This document shows positions 18,773 to 27,364 of a stretch of 64,000 nt of DNA, piece by piece. Origin of the DNA: JAPOUP01 sp026708635 (GTDB lineage: Bacteria > Pseudomonadota > Alphaproteobacteria > Rhodobacterales > Rhodobacteraceae); contig OZ241336.1 of assembly GCA_965200115.1 (NCBI GenBank), forward strand, positions 868,001 through 932,000. The letters are read 5' to 3'. A model generated the notes under the pieces. That model worked only from the letters and a program-made list of their open reading frames with translations. It ran no database searches and was not told the DNA's origin. The position numbers were made by a program, and so were the translations under genes. Within the stretch, counting starts at the first letter, position 1. Each line of letters starts with the position of its first letter.

Positions 18773-19052
18773 GACGAGCAAGTCACCTCATCCCGCCGAA
18801 TGCAGGAAAACGGCTCGACGGCCGGCGCACGCGGACGCTGACACCGGATTACGGCATAGCGGAATCCCTCGACCCTGACCCACCGCGGCCGCCGTTTTCA
18901 ATATACCCAGGTGGGTTCCCTTACCTTCGGTGCGCCCGGAGCAAGCCGAGCGAAAATGCGGCGGAACTGGAAATCCCGTGCCGTCAAGGCAACGAATGAT
19001 CCCCGTCCGCCCCTTCCCGGTCCGAGAGCAACGCCCGTGATGCCCGAAAGCC

Positions 19053-19313
19053 TCATCCACCCTTGATTCGCTGCAGAAGATAGATTTCGCTCTCCTCCGC
19101 CACCTTCTGGGTGAGTCCCTGGGAATAGATTTTTCCGTCGATGCTGACGGAAACGCCCGCCTCAATGGGTTCCGCGAGGCCGGGATAGGCGACGACCAGC
19201 GCGTCCAGCATCTGAGCGATGGTCGAGGCCCGGACCTCCACGATCTCCCGACCGTCCGCCAAAGACCGGAGGCCCGACCAGAGATGGACCTTTATGAGCG
19301 GCCTGTAGGTCAC
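19053..19313 (-). CDS. MoaD/ThiS-like small sulfur-carrier protein
   Basis: This is an 86-residue beta-grasp protein. It ends in the diglycine (RIKGG) that is thiocarboxylated or adenylated in MoaD, ThiS and related carriers. The GTG at 19313 has a GAGG seven bases upstream and gives a normal length; an open frame continuing upstream has no protein-like sequence. It lies 139 bases after the large subunit of a molybdenum hydroxylase on the same strand. It could be a dedicated molybdopterin-synthase small subunit or cofactor sulfuration carrier, or a member of the wider ThiS family. Confidence 0.75.
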   Translation of the reverse strand: MTYRPLIKVHLWSGLRSLADGREIVEVRASTIAQMLDALVVAYPGLAEPIEAGVSVSIDGKIYSQGLTQKVAEESEIYLLQRIKGG

Positions 19314-19452
19314 GTACCGACCTCGCGCGACCTGCGCGGATACAGGTATGTACAAAGAGATCCTGACCGGGGCATACCCGGCCGCACCGAAAGTCGGGCG
19401 GACGGCCGGACAGCGAACGGTTCGTGAGGCACCGGACCTTCCGGGGGAGGTC

Positions 19453-21705
19453 CTATTCCCCAGTCCGATCCTGGAGGGCCTCGAGTACCCGTGCCGGGCG
19501 CATCGGCAGATCACGCATCCGAACGCCCGCGGCATTCGAGACGGCATTCGCGATCGCCGCCAGCGGCGGACAGATCGAGGTCTCACCGACGCCACGCACT
19601 CCATACGGATGGCCCGGATTGGGAACCTCAACGATAACGGTATCGATCATCGGCAGATCCGATGCCACGGGTATACGGTAGTCAAGGAATCCCGGGTTCT
19701 GGAGTCGCCCGTCGTCACCGTAGACATATTCCTCGTTCAGAGCCCAGCCAATGCCCTGAGCGGCACCGCCCTGATACTGACCCTCAACATATGAAGGGTG
19801 GATCGCCTTGCCCGCATCCTGAACGACGGTATAGCGACTTACCTCCGTCGCGCCGGTCTCGCGATCGACCGCAGCGTCAACGATGTGAGTCGCGAAGCTC
19901 ACTCCGGCCCCTTCCGGGGTGACTTCATAGTGCCCGACGATTGGTCCGCCGGTCCGGCCCATTCTGGCTGCGATATCAGCGATCGGCATCGGATCGAACT
20001 CCCCGGCATTGGGCCCTGACGGCACCGCGCAGCCGTCACGCCATTCCACGGCTTCCGGATCGATTCCCCATTTCGCCGCGGCGCGTCCACAGAGTTTTCG
20101 GATGGTATCCCGGGCCGCCTGGATAGTCGCAAGTCCGCTGGCGTAGGTTACGCGGCTTCCATGGCTGACGTCATTGTATCCAAGCGATGCCGTGTCGGCG
20201 ACGGTGACACGGACGCGATCATAAGGCACCCCGAGTTCCTCGGCGGCCATGATCGCCATGGACGCGCGCGAACCGCCGATATCGGGCGTGCCGACCATAA
20301 GCTGCACGGTACCGTCCTCCGACAGCGCCAGCGTTACCGACGTCTCACCGGCGTGATTGAACCAGAAACCACAGGAGACGCCCCGTCCCTCACCCTCATT
20401 CAGCGGCGCGGAATAATGCGGATGGTCCCGCGCCGCCTCGAGTGTCTCGATAAGCCCAATCCGGTCCCAGGTCGGTCCGAAACTCGCCTTCGTGCCTTCC
20501 TTCGAGCCATTCTTCAGGCGGACCTCGATGGGATCCAGGCCCAACCGGTTGCAAAGCTCATCGATTACGCTTTCCACGGCGAAAGCGGCCATCGGCGAGC
20601 CGGGGGCACGGTAGGCCGCCTGTTTCGGGCGGTTGCAGATCACGTCGTATCCGACCTGATGGACATGTTTGAGATTATAGGGCGCGAAGGCGCACATGGC
20701 CGTAAATTCCATGGGAGCGCCCGGGAAAGCCCCTCCCTGTAACCGGAATACGCCCTGTCCCGCCGTGATGGTACCATCTTTCTTCATTCCGATCCGGACA
20801 TCCATCGAAGTCGACGAAGTCGGGCCGGTCGCCCGAAACACCTCCGAGCGCGACATCACGATCTTTACGGGTCGGCTGGTCTTGCGCGAAAGCGCCAGCG
20901 CCACGGGCTCGATGAACACCGTCGTCTTTCCGCCGAACCCGCCACCGATCTCGGAGGCGGTCACACGCAGGGCTGACTGTTCAAGGCCAAGCAACGCCGC
21001 GCAGGTCTTCTGAGCGATCCAGTGACCCTGTGTGGAGCACCAGAGATCGCCCTTTCCGTCAGCGCCCAGTGTGGCGAGGCAGGCATGAGGCTCGATATAT
21101 CCCTGATGCGTGGCTTCGGTCGTGAAATGCTCCTCGATCACGAGGTCCGCTTCCGCGAATCCCTCGTCCACATTGCCGTGTCCCGATTCATGGTAACGCA
21201 CCACGTTCGGGTGCATCCCCTCCGGCACGGAACCGTCCGCCGCATCCGCGCGGATCACCGGAGCGCCCTCTTCCATCGCAGCGTCCACATCCGTCACATG
21301 CGGAAGAATTTCATACTCGACCTCAACCAGCCTCGCGGCGTCCCGCGCGGCGAGCGCGGTGGTGGCGGCGACGGCGGCGACCGCGTGCCCGTCGTAGAGC
21401 GCTTTTTCGCCGGCCATGACGTTCTCGAGCACGTTCAGGTTCTCGCCCGTAAGTCCCGGCGCGAAATCCGCCCTGGTGACAACCGCCTTGACCTCATGCA
21501 TCGCTTCGGCCCGGGAGGTGTCTATGCCGAGAATCCGCGCATGGGCGTGCGGGCTTCGCACAATGGCGCCGAACAGCATTCCCGGCGCGGTGGCGTCGGC
21601 ACCGTATTTCGCGCGCCCGGTAACCTTATCGAGTCCGTCCGGACGATCGGGCCGCGTCCCTACAACCTTGAATCCTGTTATCCTGGTGTCATCCAAAGCC
21701 ATCAC
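19453..21705 (-). CDS. Molybdenum hydroxylase, molybdopterin-binding large subunit
   Basis: The 750-residue protein belongs to the xanthine dehydrogenase/CO dehydrogenase superfamily large subunits. It has the N-terminal GRAKYGAD region, the GGGFGGKT motif of the molybdopterin site near residue 245 and AYRAPGSP near residue 355, in the position of the AFRGFG (xanthine dehydrogenase) or AYRCSFR (CO dehydrogenase) active-site loop. It lacks the CoxL signature, so it is not a form I CO dehydrogenase. A GVRGVGET motif near the C-terminus supports a catalytic Glu. It overlaps the FeS subunit gene by four bases (21702-21705). The substrate is not known. Confidence 0.92.
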   Translation of the reverse strand: MMALDDTRITGFKVVGTRPDRPDGLDKVTGRAKYGADATAPGMLFGAIVRSPHAHARILGIDTSRAEAMHEVKAVVTRADFAPGLTGENLNVLENVMAGEKALYDGHAVAAVAATTALAARDAARLVEVEYEILPHVTDVDAAMEEGAPVIRADAADGSVPEGMHPNVVRYHESGHGNVDEGFAEADLVIEEHFTTEATHQGYIEPHACLATLGADGKGDLWCSTQGHWIAQKTCAALLGLEQSALRVTASEIGGGFGGKTTVFIEPVALALSRKTSRPVKIVMSRSEVFRATGPTSSTSMDVRIGMKKDGTITAGQGVFRLQGGAFPGAPMEFTAMCAFAPYNLKHVHQVGYDVICNRPKQAAYRAPGSPMAAFAVESVIDELCNRLGLDPIEVRLKNGSKEGTKASFGPTWDRIGLIETLEAARDHPHYSAPLNEGEGRGVSCGFWFNHAGETSVTLALSEDGTVQLMVGTPDIGGSRASMAIMAAEELGVPYDRVRVTVADTASLGYNDVSHGSRVTYASGLATIQAARDTIRKLCGRAAAKWGIDPEAVEWRDGCAVPSGPNAGEFDPMPIADIAARMGRTGGPIVGHYEVTPEGAGVSFATHIVDAAVDRETGATEVSRYTVVQDAGKAIHPSYVEGQYQGGAAQGIGWALNEEYVYGDDGRLQNPGFLDYRIPVASDLPMIDTVIVEVPNPGHPYGVRGVGETSICPPLAAIANAVSNAAGVRMRDLPMRPARVLEALQDRTGE

Positions 21706-22181
21706 GGAATCTCCCTCATTTCCTCGGCCGCGTCCATCACGGCCTGAACGATTTTGTCATAACCGGTGCAGCGGCACAGGTTCCCGGCCAACCAGTAACG
21801 CACTTCGGTCTCGGTCGGGTTCGGGGTGCGCTCCAGCAGGTTCTTAGCGGCGACCAGAATCCCGGGCGTGCAGATGCCGCACTGAAGGGCGGCGTGTTCG
21901 ATAAACTTTCTCTGCAGCGGATGCAGGGTTTCACTGTCCGCCATTCCCTCGACGGTGCCGATTTCCGCGCCGTCCGCTTCCGCGCCGAGCACGAGACAGG
22001 AACAGACGACCCGCCCGCCCAGCGTGACGGAGCACGCGCCACAGTCGCCCGTGCCACAGCCTTCCTTGGTGCCCGTAAGGCCCAGCCGGTCACGCAGGAC
22101 ATCGAGAAGCGTCTCGCGCGGGTCGCACAGGAATTCCACCGGATCACCGTTGACGGTCGCGGTTACGTGAATCTGGGTCAT
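21702..22181 (-). CDS. Molybdenum hydroxylase, [2Fe-2S] small subunit
   Basis: This 159-residue electron-transfer subunit has two iron-sulfur clusters. The plant-ferredoxin-type site is CGTGDCGACSV near residues 42-52, and the second helical site is CGICTPG plus CRCTGYDKI near residues 97-140. The gene overlaps both neighbours by four bases, which indicates translational coupling and a 1:1:1 complex with the FAD and molybdopterin subunits. Confidence 0.95.
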   Translation of the reverse strand: MTQIHVTATVNGDPVEFLCDPRETLLDVLRDRLGLTGTKEGCGTGDCGACSVTLGGRVVCSCLVLGAEADGAEIGTVEGMADSETLHPLQRKFIEHAALQCGICTPGILVAAKNLLERTPNPTETEVRYWLAGNLCRCTGYDKIVQAVMDAAEEMREIP

Positions 22182-23044
22182 TCCGGATCTCCCGCGCGGT
22201 CATAGGCGATCCTTGCCGCGCGTCTCGCGAGCACACCCGCCACCTGGGTGCGGAACCTGACCGTACCCCGCTTGTCGTCAATCGGCCTGCAGGCGGCCTC
22301 GCAGGCGCTGGCCAAAGCATCAAGGGCGGGATCTTCCAGCGAAGACCCGACGATAGCCGCTCCGGCCTGCTTCACGAGAAGGGCGGACGGTGCGACGGCG
22401 CCAAGACTGACCCTCGCCGAAACAATTCGTTCGCCGTCACGAACCAGGCCGACACCACAGCCCACAACGGCGATGTCCATTTCGCTTCGCGGGGTGAAGC
22501 GAAGATATGCGTCACCACCGCCCCTCGGGCGCGGTGGCAGGATAACGGCGGCGATAAGTTCGCCTCTGCCAAGCGAGGTCTTTCCCGGTCCCGCCGGGAC
22601 CTTCTCCACCGGAATCTCACGCGTGCCCCCGGGGCCGACGATCTCCACTCTCGCGGACGCGGCGATCATCGCCGGAACCGAGTCGGCCGCCGGTGACGCA
22701 TTGCAGAGGTTGCCCGCCAGCGTCGCGCGACCCTGAATCTGGACCGAGCCGATCAGATCCATCGCCTCGACCACACCGCGCCAGTCCCGGGAGAGTTCGC
22801 GATTCTCGGACATTGCGGCACCGAACACCGCCGCGCCAATGCGCCAGCCCCCGTCGTCGAGCCGCGTGATCGACTTGGCACCCTTTATGCGCTTGATGTC
22901 AATCAGATCATCGGGCCTGACCGAGTCCGACCGAAGCTGGACCAAAACGTCGGTACCGCCCGCGAGAAATCGCGTGGTGCCCGTCGCTCTCGCCGCGATG
23001 GCGGATGCATCGTTGAAACTTTCTGGCGTATGATATCGCATCAT
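22178..23044 (-). CDS. Molybdenum hydroxylase, FAD-binding medium subunit
   Basis: This 288-residue protein is the first gene of the operon. It has the FAD-binding motifs FLAGGTDVLVQL near residues 27-38 and ATLAGNLCNASPAAD near residues 107-121, followed by the CO-dehydrogenase-flavoprotein C-terminal domain. The medium-small-large order matches coxMSL-like operons. Confidence 0.94.
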   Translation of the reverse strand: MMRYHTPESFNDASAIAARATGTTRFLAGGTDVLVQLRSDSVRPDDLIDIKRIKGAKSITRLDDGGWRIGAAVFGAAMSENRELSRDWRGVVEAMDLIGSVQIQGRATLAGNLCNASPAADSVPAMIAASARVEIVGPGGTREIPVEKVPAGPGKTSLGRGELIAAVILPPRPRGGGDAYLRFTPRSEMDIAVVGCGVGLVRDGERIVSARVSLGAVAPSALLVKQAGAAIVGSSLEDPALDALASACEAACRPIDDKRGTVRFRTQVAGVLARRAARIAYDRAGDPE

Positions 23045-23665
23045 TCCTCCAAAAATACCCGCGAAACCCTCAAGTCCCGCACGTCAGGGCAACCTGACCC
23101 GGATCGTGATTTCCCTGTCCCGGCGCAGCCGCCAAACCGGTGCCGTGGACGGTTCGTAACCCCTAAATATATAGGGCGTCAATCGGGAGTCAAACGCGAC
23201 GATTGACCATATCGAAGCGCGGCTTAGCGATTATTTGGTTTTGCGGAATTACGTCTAGACGAGAACACTCCGTATATTCACCTGGGCTCCACTCCCGCCG
23301 GAACGTCCAGCCCTTTCCGGAGCCAGAAACTGGCCTGAGTGCAGGGGAGAGCCGAACGTCGCGTTTTCTACGCCCTCCGCCCCCGACTTCCGAACCGGAA
23401 TGGTTTCCATCACTTGGTATCCGAGCCTAACCGGTGCTTCCGGACGGCGCAAGGTCCCACCGCGCCCGGATACCCGCATTTCCTCAGGGTGCAAATCCGG
23501 CATCTCCCTGCGCAGGCCAGAAGCAGGTAGTCCTTCGGCTGGCAGTTTCCCGTTTTCATTACCGGGACTGTCACCGCCGTCTGACCGATTCGCAACATCA
23601 TGCGTCGACCTAGCCAGTATTCACCCACATCGGGTGTTGCATAACACTGTAGAAGAGGGGTATCG
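23045..23665. other. Regulatory and island-boundary region
   Basis: This stretch lies upstream of the molybdenum hydroxylase operon and of the methyltransferase. It contains a palindrome at 23161-23176 and no gene I recognise. Base composition shifts to AT-rich toward its right end, near 23640, which may mark the edge of the acquired island. Confidence 0.4.
23161..23176. promoter_or_regulatory. Palindromic operator candidate upstream of molybdenum hydroxylase operon
   Basis: CCCTAAATATATAGGG is a near-perfect 16-base palindrome with one mismatched pair. On the minus strand it directly follows a TTGACG box (23182-23177), so a bound regulator would sit between -35 and -10. It lies about 117 bases before the FAD-subunit start. 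The regulator is not identified. Confidence 0.35.
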
Positions 23666-23722
23666 ATGAAGTTGATCGAAGCTAAGCGTAAATTGGAGGC
23701 TTCCGATGGCCGATGTGCTTAA
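23666..23722 (+). CDS. Short upstream ORF overlapping the methyltransferase start
   Basis: An 18-residue frame (MKLIEAKRKLEASDGRCA) begins at an ATG preceded by GAGGGG and ends 17 bases inside the methyltransferase gene in another frame. The internal GGAGG of this frame doubles as the ribosome binding site of the methyltransferase. It could be a leader peptide for translational coupling, or the stump of an upstream gene lost by deletion. Confidence 0.35.
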   Translation: MKLIEAKRKLEASDGRCA

Positions 23723-24578
23723 ACACATTGACTTAGCTTCTTTTCCCAAGCTGAAGCCAACGGAGTACTTTTCCCCGTTTAGGTATCCGGGAGGAAAAGC
23801 TTTCTTAACCGGCTACCTGGCTGACGTGATAAACGCGTTGCCTCGGTCGTTCAGCACAAACTACGTAGAGCCGTTTTGTGGAGGCGCGGGCGCGGCGTTA
23901 GCCCTGCTTGGGCAAGGGAAAGTTGAGATAGTTTACCTGAACGATAGAGATCCCCGGATTTTTTCGGCGTGGAAAGCCATTCTCGATGAAAATGAGCGCT
24001 TTCTGAATATGTTGCAGGATACGGCCGTGACCATCGACACGTGGCGCAACTATCGTGACCTAATAAAAAACTATGACGGCGGGTACTCTTTTGAAGTTGG
24101 GTTCGCGACCTATTTCATCAATCGTACTAGCAGATCCGGGATCGTGCTGGGGTCTGGGCCAATAGGCGGATATGACCAAAAGGGGGAGTGGAAAATTGAC
24201 GCTCGCTATTACAAGGAGACGATGGAACGCCGTGTCAGATGGATCGGCACTCAAGCAAGCAATATCGTCCTCTCCAATGAAGACGGCCTCGCATTCCTGG
24301 AACGCTGCTCGTCAGAACTCGACGGAAGATCTTCATTGTATTTTGTTGATCCACCATATGTCAAAGCGGGAAGTCGATTGTATCTGAATGCCATGAATCA
24401 GCAACTGCACTACCAACTGGCCAAGTTCCTCAAGTCAGGTGCCTGCCATCATTGGGTTCTCACCTATGACAACGCTCCTCTTATTCGCAAACTGTATGCT
24501 GGTCGTGAAATAGCCTCCCTATCAGTAAATTATAGCCTGCGAAAAACGCGCAAAGAAAACGAGCTCCTAGTTAGATAG
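23706..24578 (+). CDS. D12-class N6-adenine DNA methyltransferase
   Basis: This 290-residue protein is a Dam-family (D12) N6-adenine methyltransferase. FRYPGGK near residues 26-32 is the family's N-terminal motif, VEPFCGGAGAAL near residues 54-65 is the AdoMet-binding motif I, and VDPPYVKAG near residues 213-221 is the catalytic DPPY. The recognition sequence is not predictable. Codon use and base composition are clearly AT-richer than in the flanking genes. It converges with a two-gene minus-strand unit only 16 bases away, which suggests one acquired module. Confidence 0.93.
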   Translation: MADVLKHIDLASFPKLKPTEYFSPFRYPGGKAFLTGYLADVINALPRSFSTNYVEPFCGGAGAALALLGQGKVEIVYLNDRDPRIFSAWKAILDENERFLNMLQDTAVTIDTWRNYRDLIKNYDGGYSFEVGFATYFINRTSRSGIVLGSGPIGGYDQKGEWKIDARYYKETMERRVRWIGTQASNIVLSNEDGLAFLERCSSELDGRSSLYFVDPPYVKAGSRLYLNAMNQQLHYQLAKFLKSGACHHWVLTYDNAPLIRKLYAGREIASLSVNYSLRKTRKENELLVR

Positions 24579-24594
24579 AATATCCGAGAGGTGG

Positions 24595-25605
24595 CTAAGC
24601 TGCATTAGCGATGTGCCGCAAGCGCTCGACGAATTCATCGACCCAATTCATGGCAATGAGTGTGTTTTGGCTTTCATCCATCGCCAACCCACTGGCAATT
24701 AGTCCAAGGCCTTCTCTGAACCTTACAATCAGCCGCAATCGGTCGAGGATATGACCGTGCTTATGATGCAAAGCTCGCGTATCAGGAGCTTCATCGTCTA
24801 GCTGAAAAGGGATAATCGTCGCATGATTTGCATTCCGTGGCATTGCTTCCAAAAAGTTTTCAGAGAAATTCTTAGCGTCTTCGATAACCGGTTTGCCGCG
24901 CCAATTTTGACCAGAGGCAATCTGTCCAAACCAGACGGATGGGCTTGGGGGATCATCAGTATGTTCCCATGCAACCACATCAACTCCACCATCCTTCACT
25001 TCCTTTAAAGCGGTGTAGTTGGGCTCAGTTCTAATGGGTATCGGGAAACCTCGCGAAAAGGCGCGGGTCATGGTCTCAATAATCGTCTCTTTTTTCTCAC
25101 GTGGCCAACCGACGCTCGCTGACGGTCCCCTGGCAATTCCCGCCAAAGCAATTGTTCCGATCATCTGGAAAATACGGCGCCGCATTCGAGTAACGATTTC
25201 TGCCCCCAGTCCTGATGGATCCGGAATGACCAGCTTTAGATCGCTCCTATCCCCGATTTGAGAAGCAATCAGACAAGCAAGGTAAGATCCACATAGAGGG
25301 TCATTGTCCGGCATCTCTCGCAGAATTTCCTCACCGTCATCGGACATCAAGAATGGATAGGCCGCCCCCAACTTTTCTGATCGGGACTCAAGCTCATTTT
25401 CAATTGCATGTATTAACCCGTCTATGGCCGCATCAGCGTCCCCGAAATCGTCTACAGCTTCATCGGCTTGTAACTCGCGATCACGCATCAGGGTATCGAT
25501 CCGCGCTCGCCCGGATCGTTCGATCAGCGCAACCAACTCAAGAAAATCGAGAACTGTAGCGATGCCTGCCTGCACCGTAGGGCGCGAAAGCAATGTATTA
25601 GTCAT
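24595..25605 (-). CDS. Putative nuclease-like effector of the methyltransferase island
   Basis: I cannot assign a named family with certainty. The 336-residue protein has a motif pair near residues 205-230, DGGVDVVAWEH followed by GQIASGQNW and RGKP. This spacing resembles the D...(D/Q)x(K/A) core of PD-(D/E)xK-like nucleases found in defence loci. The N-terminal half is acidic and helical. The start at 25605 overlaps the ParB-like gene's stop by eight bases, so the pair is translationally coupled; a longer frame beginning at 25677 lies inside that gene. Together with the adenine methyltransferase a restriction role is plausible, but it is inference. Confidence 0.6.
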   Translation of the reverse strand: MTNTLLSRPTVQAGIATVLDFLELVALIERSGRARIDTLMRDRELQADEAVDDFGDADAAIDGLIHAIENELESRSEKLGAAYPFLMSDDGEEILREMPDNDPLCGSYLACLIASQIGDRSDLKLVIPDPSGLGAEIVTRMRRRIFQMIGTIALAGIARGPSASVGWPREKKETIIETMTRAFSRGFPIPIRTEPNYTALKEVKDGGVDVVAWEHTDDPPSPSVWFGQIASGQNWRGKPVIEDAKNFSENFLEAMPRNANHATIIPFQLDDEAPDTRALHHKHGHILDRLRLIVRFREGLGLIASGLAMDESQNTLIAMNWVDEFVERLRHIANAA

Positions 25606-26755
25606 CTGCGAGGAGATCCTCAACTCTCCGCGTGGCCTTTGCCACAATAAGCTCCAGACTCTCGGCGTCGCTAACAATAGACCGCACAGTCTCTAATAGT
25701 TCCGACTGGAAATTGGCATTAAATCCACTTTGGTTTTGGAGTGCCGCGGTCAACCCCTGAGCGGCTTTATAGACGTTTTGTTCAAAAAGCTCGCTTCTTG
25801 GGGTTGCTGTGATAACTGCATCATCCAAATCACGTGTCGCTTCCAATTGCCTTGTTGCAGCTTTGTTTCCCAACACTTTTCTTAGCCGCTTTAAATCAGC
25901 TGCCTGACTTTGAATTACTGGTGTTTCATCCTCTGACTTATTGCCGTATAGCCAGCCAAGCAGCCGGGAAAGCTCCCTGAAATTTTCTTCAGGAATCGGT
26001 TTGAGTGCGGGATCCTCGGTACGCACAATGCGTTCCATGCCAAGATATTCGCTGAACTCGTTGTAGCTCAAACCAGTGTAAAGGTGGGAGAAGCTAAAAT
26101 GCCTATTTTTGCGCTGATCAATTGTCCAAACTTCGTTTTCTTCCGCCTGTTTGATTACAAATGCAGCTGTGACCATGCGGCGAAGAGTGTCATGACCATC
26201 GCCCATTTTTTCTGCGATTTGCATAAGGGAGAGGCCATTCGCCTTTCTCTTTTCCGCCTCAAGCCAACGCATGGCGAATAGGGCCTTTGCATAGGCATCC
26301 CATGGTCTTGGACCATTGATATGTTTATAGCCAATTAAGTCCTGCGCAGATTCACGATCCTCAACGCGCCATACCCAAACCTCATTCAAGGACAAGCGGT
26401 TTTCAGGAGATATTTGAGGCAAATCCACACCCGCTCTCCGCGCAAGGCCAGGGTCACGTAAGCATTTTAGAGCTGCAAGCCTTCGATTACCTTCCAAGAC
26501 CACAAGATTGTCGCCGTTTTGCCAGACAATCATTGGCTCTACATTGATGTAACCGTTCGCGGCCATTGACTGAATCAGCTCCCTCAGGTCGGCTGACCGG
26601 TCAATAAAACGAATGATGTCCTCGTCCGTAACGCCTTCCGGTCTTTTGTCAGGCGTGAAACGCGGGTTCTCTTGATCGAAGATCAGGATGTCGGCCGCAA
26701 TCGGCAATGATTGTTTTAACGGAAGAGTGAGCATGGTTGTTGGACTCCGATGCAT
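25598..26755 (-). CDS. ParB/Srx-domain protein of the methyltransferase island
   Basis: The protein (385 residues from 26755) has an N-terminal ParB/Srx-like domain, with the nucleotide-binding box II EGNRRLAALK near residues 87-96 and the preceding LIQSMAANGYINVEPMIV segment typical of ParB box I. A helical middle region follows (AKALFAMRWLEAEKRK, LSLMQIAEKMGDGHDTLRRMV, HTH-like) and a long helical tail. The ATG at 26755 has GAGG five bases upstream; the ATG at 26734, with GGAG ten bases upstream, is nearly as good. It is not a chromosomal ParB, because there is no parA partner. It is coupled to the nuclease-like gene. Confidence 0.7.
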   Translation of the reverse strand: MHRSPTTMLTLPLKQSLPIAADILIFDQENPRFTPDKRPEGVTDEDIIRFIDRSADLRELIQSMAANGYINVEPMIVWQNGDNLVVLEGNRRLAALKCLRDPGLARRAGVDLPQISPENRLSLNEVWVWRVEDRESAQDLIGYKHINGPRPWDAYAKALFAMRWLEAEKRKANGLSLMQIAEKMGDGHDTLRRMVTAAFVIKQAEENEVWTIDQRKNRHFSFSHLYTGLSYNEFSEYLGMERIVRTEDPALKPIPEENFRELSRLLGWLYGNKSEDETPVIQSQAADLKRLRKVLGNKAATRQLEATRDLDDAVITATPRSELFEQNVYKAAQGLTAALQNQSGFNANFQSELLETVRSIVSDAESLELIVAKATRRVEDLLADD

Positions 26756-27364
26756 CTTTGCCTCATCGAGACCAAGTGATTCTTGATTTTCCCTTCGTAT
26801 ACAACCTTCGCTAGAGTCAACAAACAGAGACCCGGAACCCAGGGCGATTTTGTTGTCCGCCCGGTGACCGGTGGCGTTGATTTCGGGGGTGGCCATTTCG
26901 TATATAATCCCCAAACGAATGCATAAACACTACAACACTACGGATGGTAGGCCTTCTATATACGGATCGGCGGGAATGTCCCGAGCCGTCGCGGACGGGA
27001 TCTCGCGCGCATGGCCGCCGCAGCGAGTCCCCTTAAGGTAAAGCGCTTTGGAGCGGGTCCGGGCGCGACCTGCCGATGACACACGCTTCCCACCCCCTCT
27101 TGATTTCCTTTAGAGTGGATTCATGGCGCGCCATATGACCGTCCGGTCGGGGCTCCGTTCCTCTTCCATGGATGCTAGACGTCCACGCTCCCGCTTCCTC
27201 CCGCTCGGTTCCGTCACTGACAGGCAACATCGTCCCTGCGGTGCGCCGCGAACCGGGAAAGGAAGGCCGGAACTGAACTCTCTTTCAACATTCGACGTGT
27301 AGGCATATACGCTAGGGTCAGGCGCCCGCGCCTGAAACGGATACTGGCCGCGATCGGGGACGGA
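26756..27364. other. Upstream region of ParB-like gene and of accB
   Basis: On the minus strand, TATA-rich sequence near 26890-26910 and 26780-26790 could hold promoters for the ParB-like operon. The open frame reaching to 26914 has no protein-like character. The remaining 450 bases before accB show no gene; GC content returns to the window norm at about 26990. Confidence 0.4.

Noticed and set aside
26756..26914. Upstream extension of the ParB-like protein to 26914
   Set aside because: The added residues have no domain character, and good ribosome binding sites precede the ATGs at 26755 and 26734.
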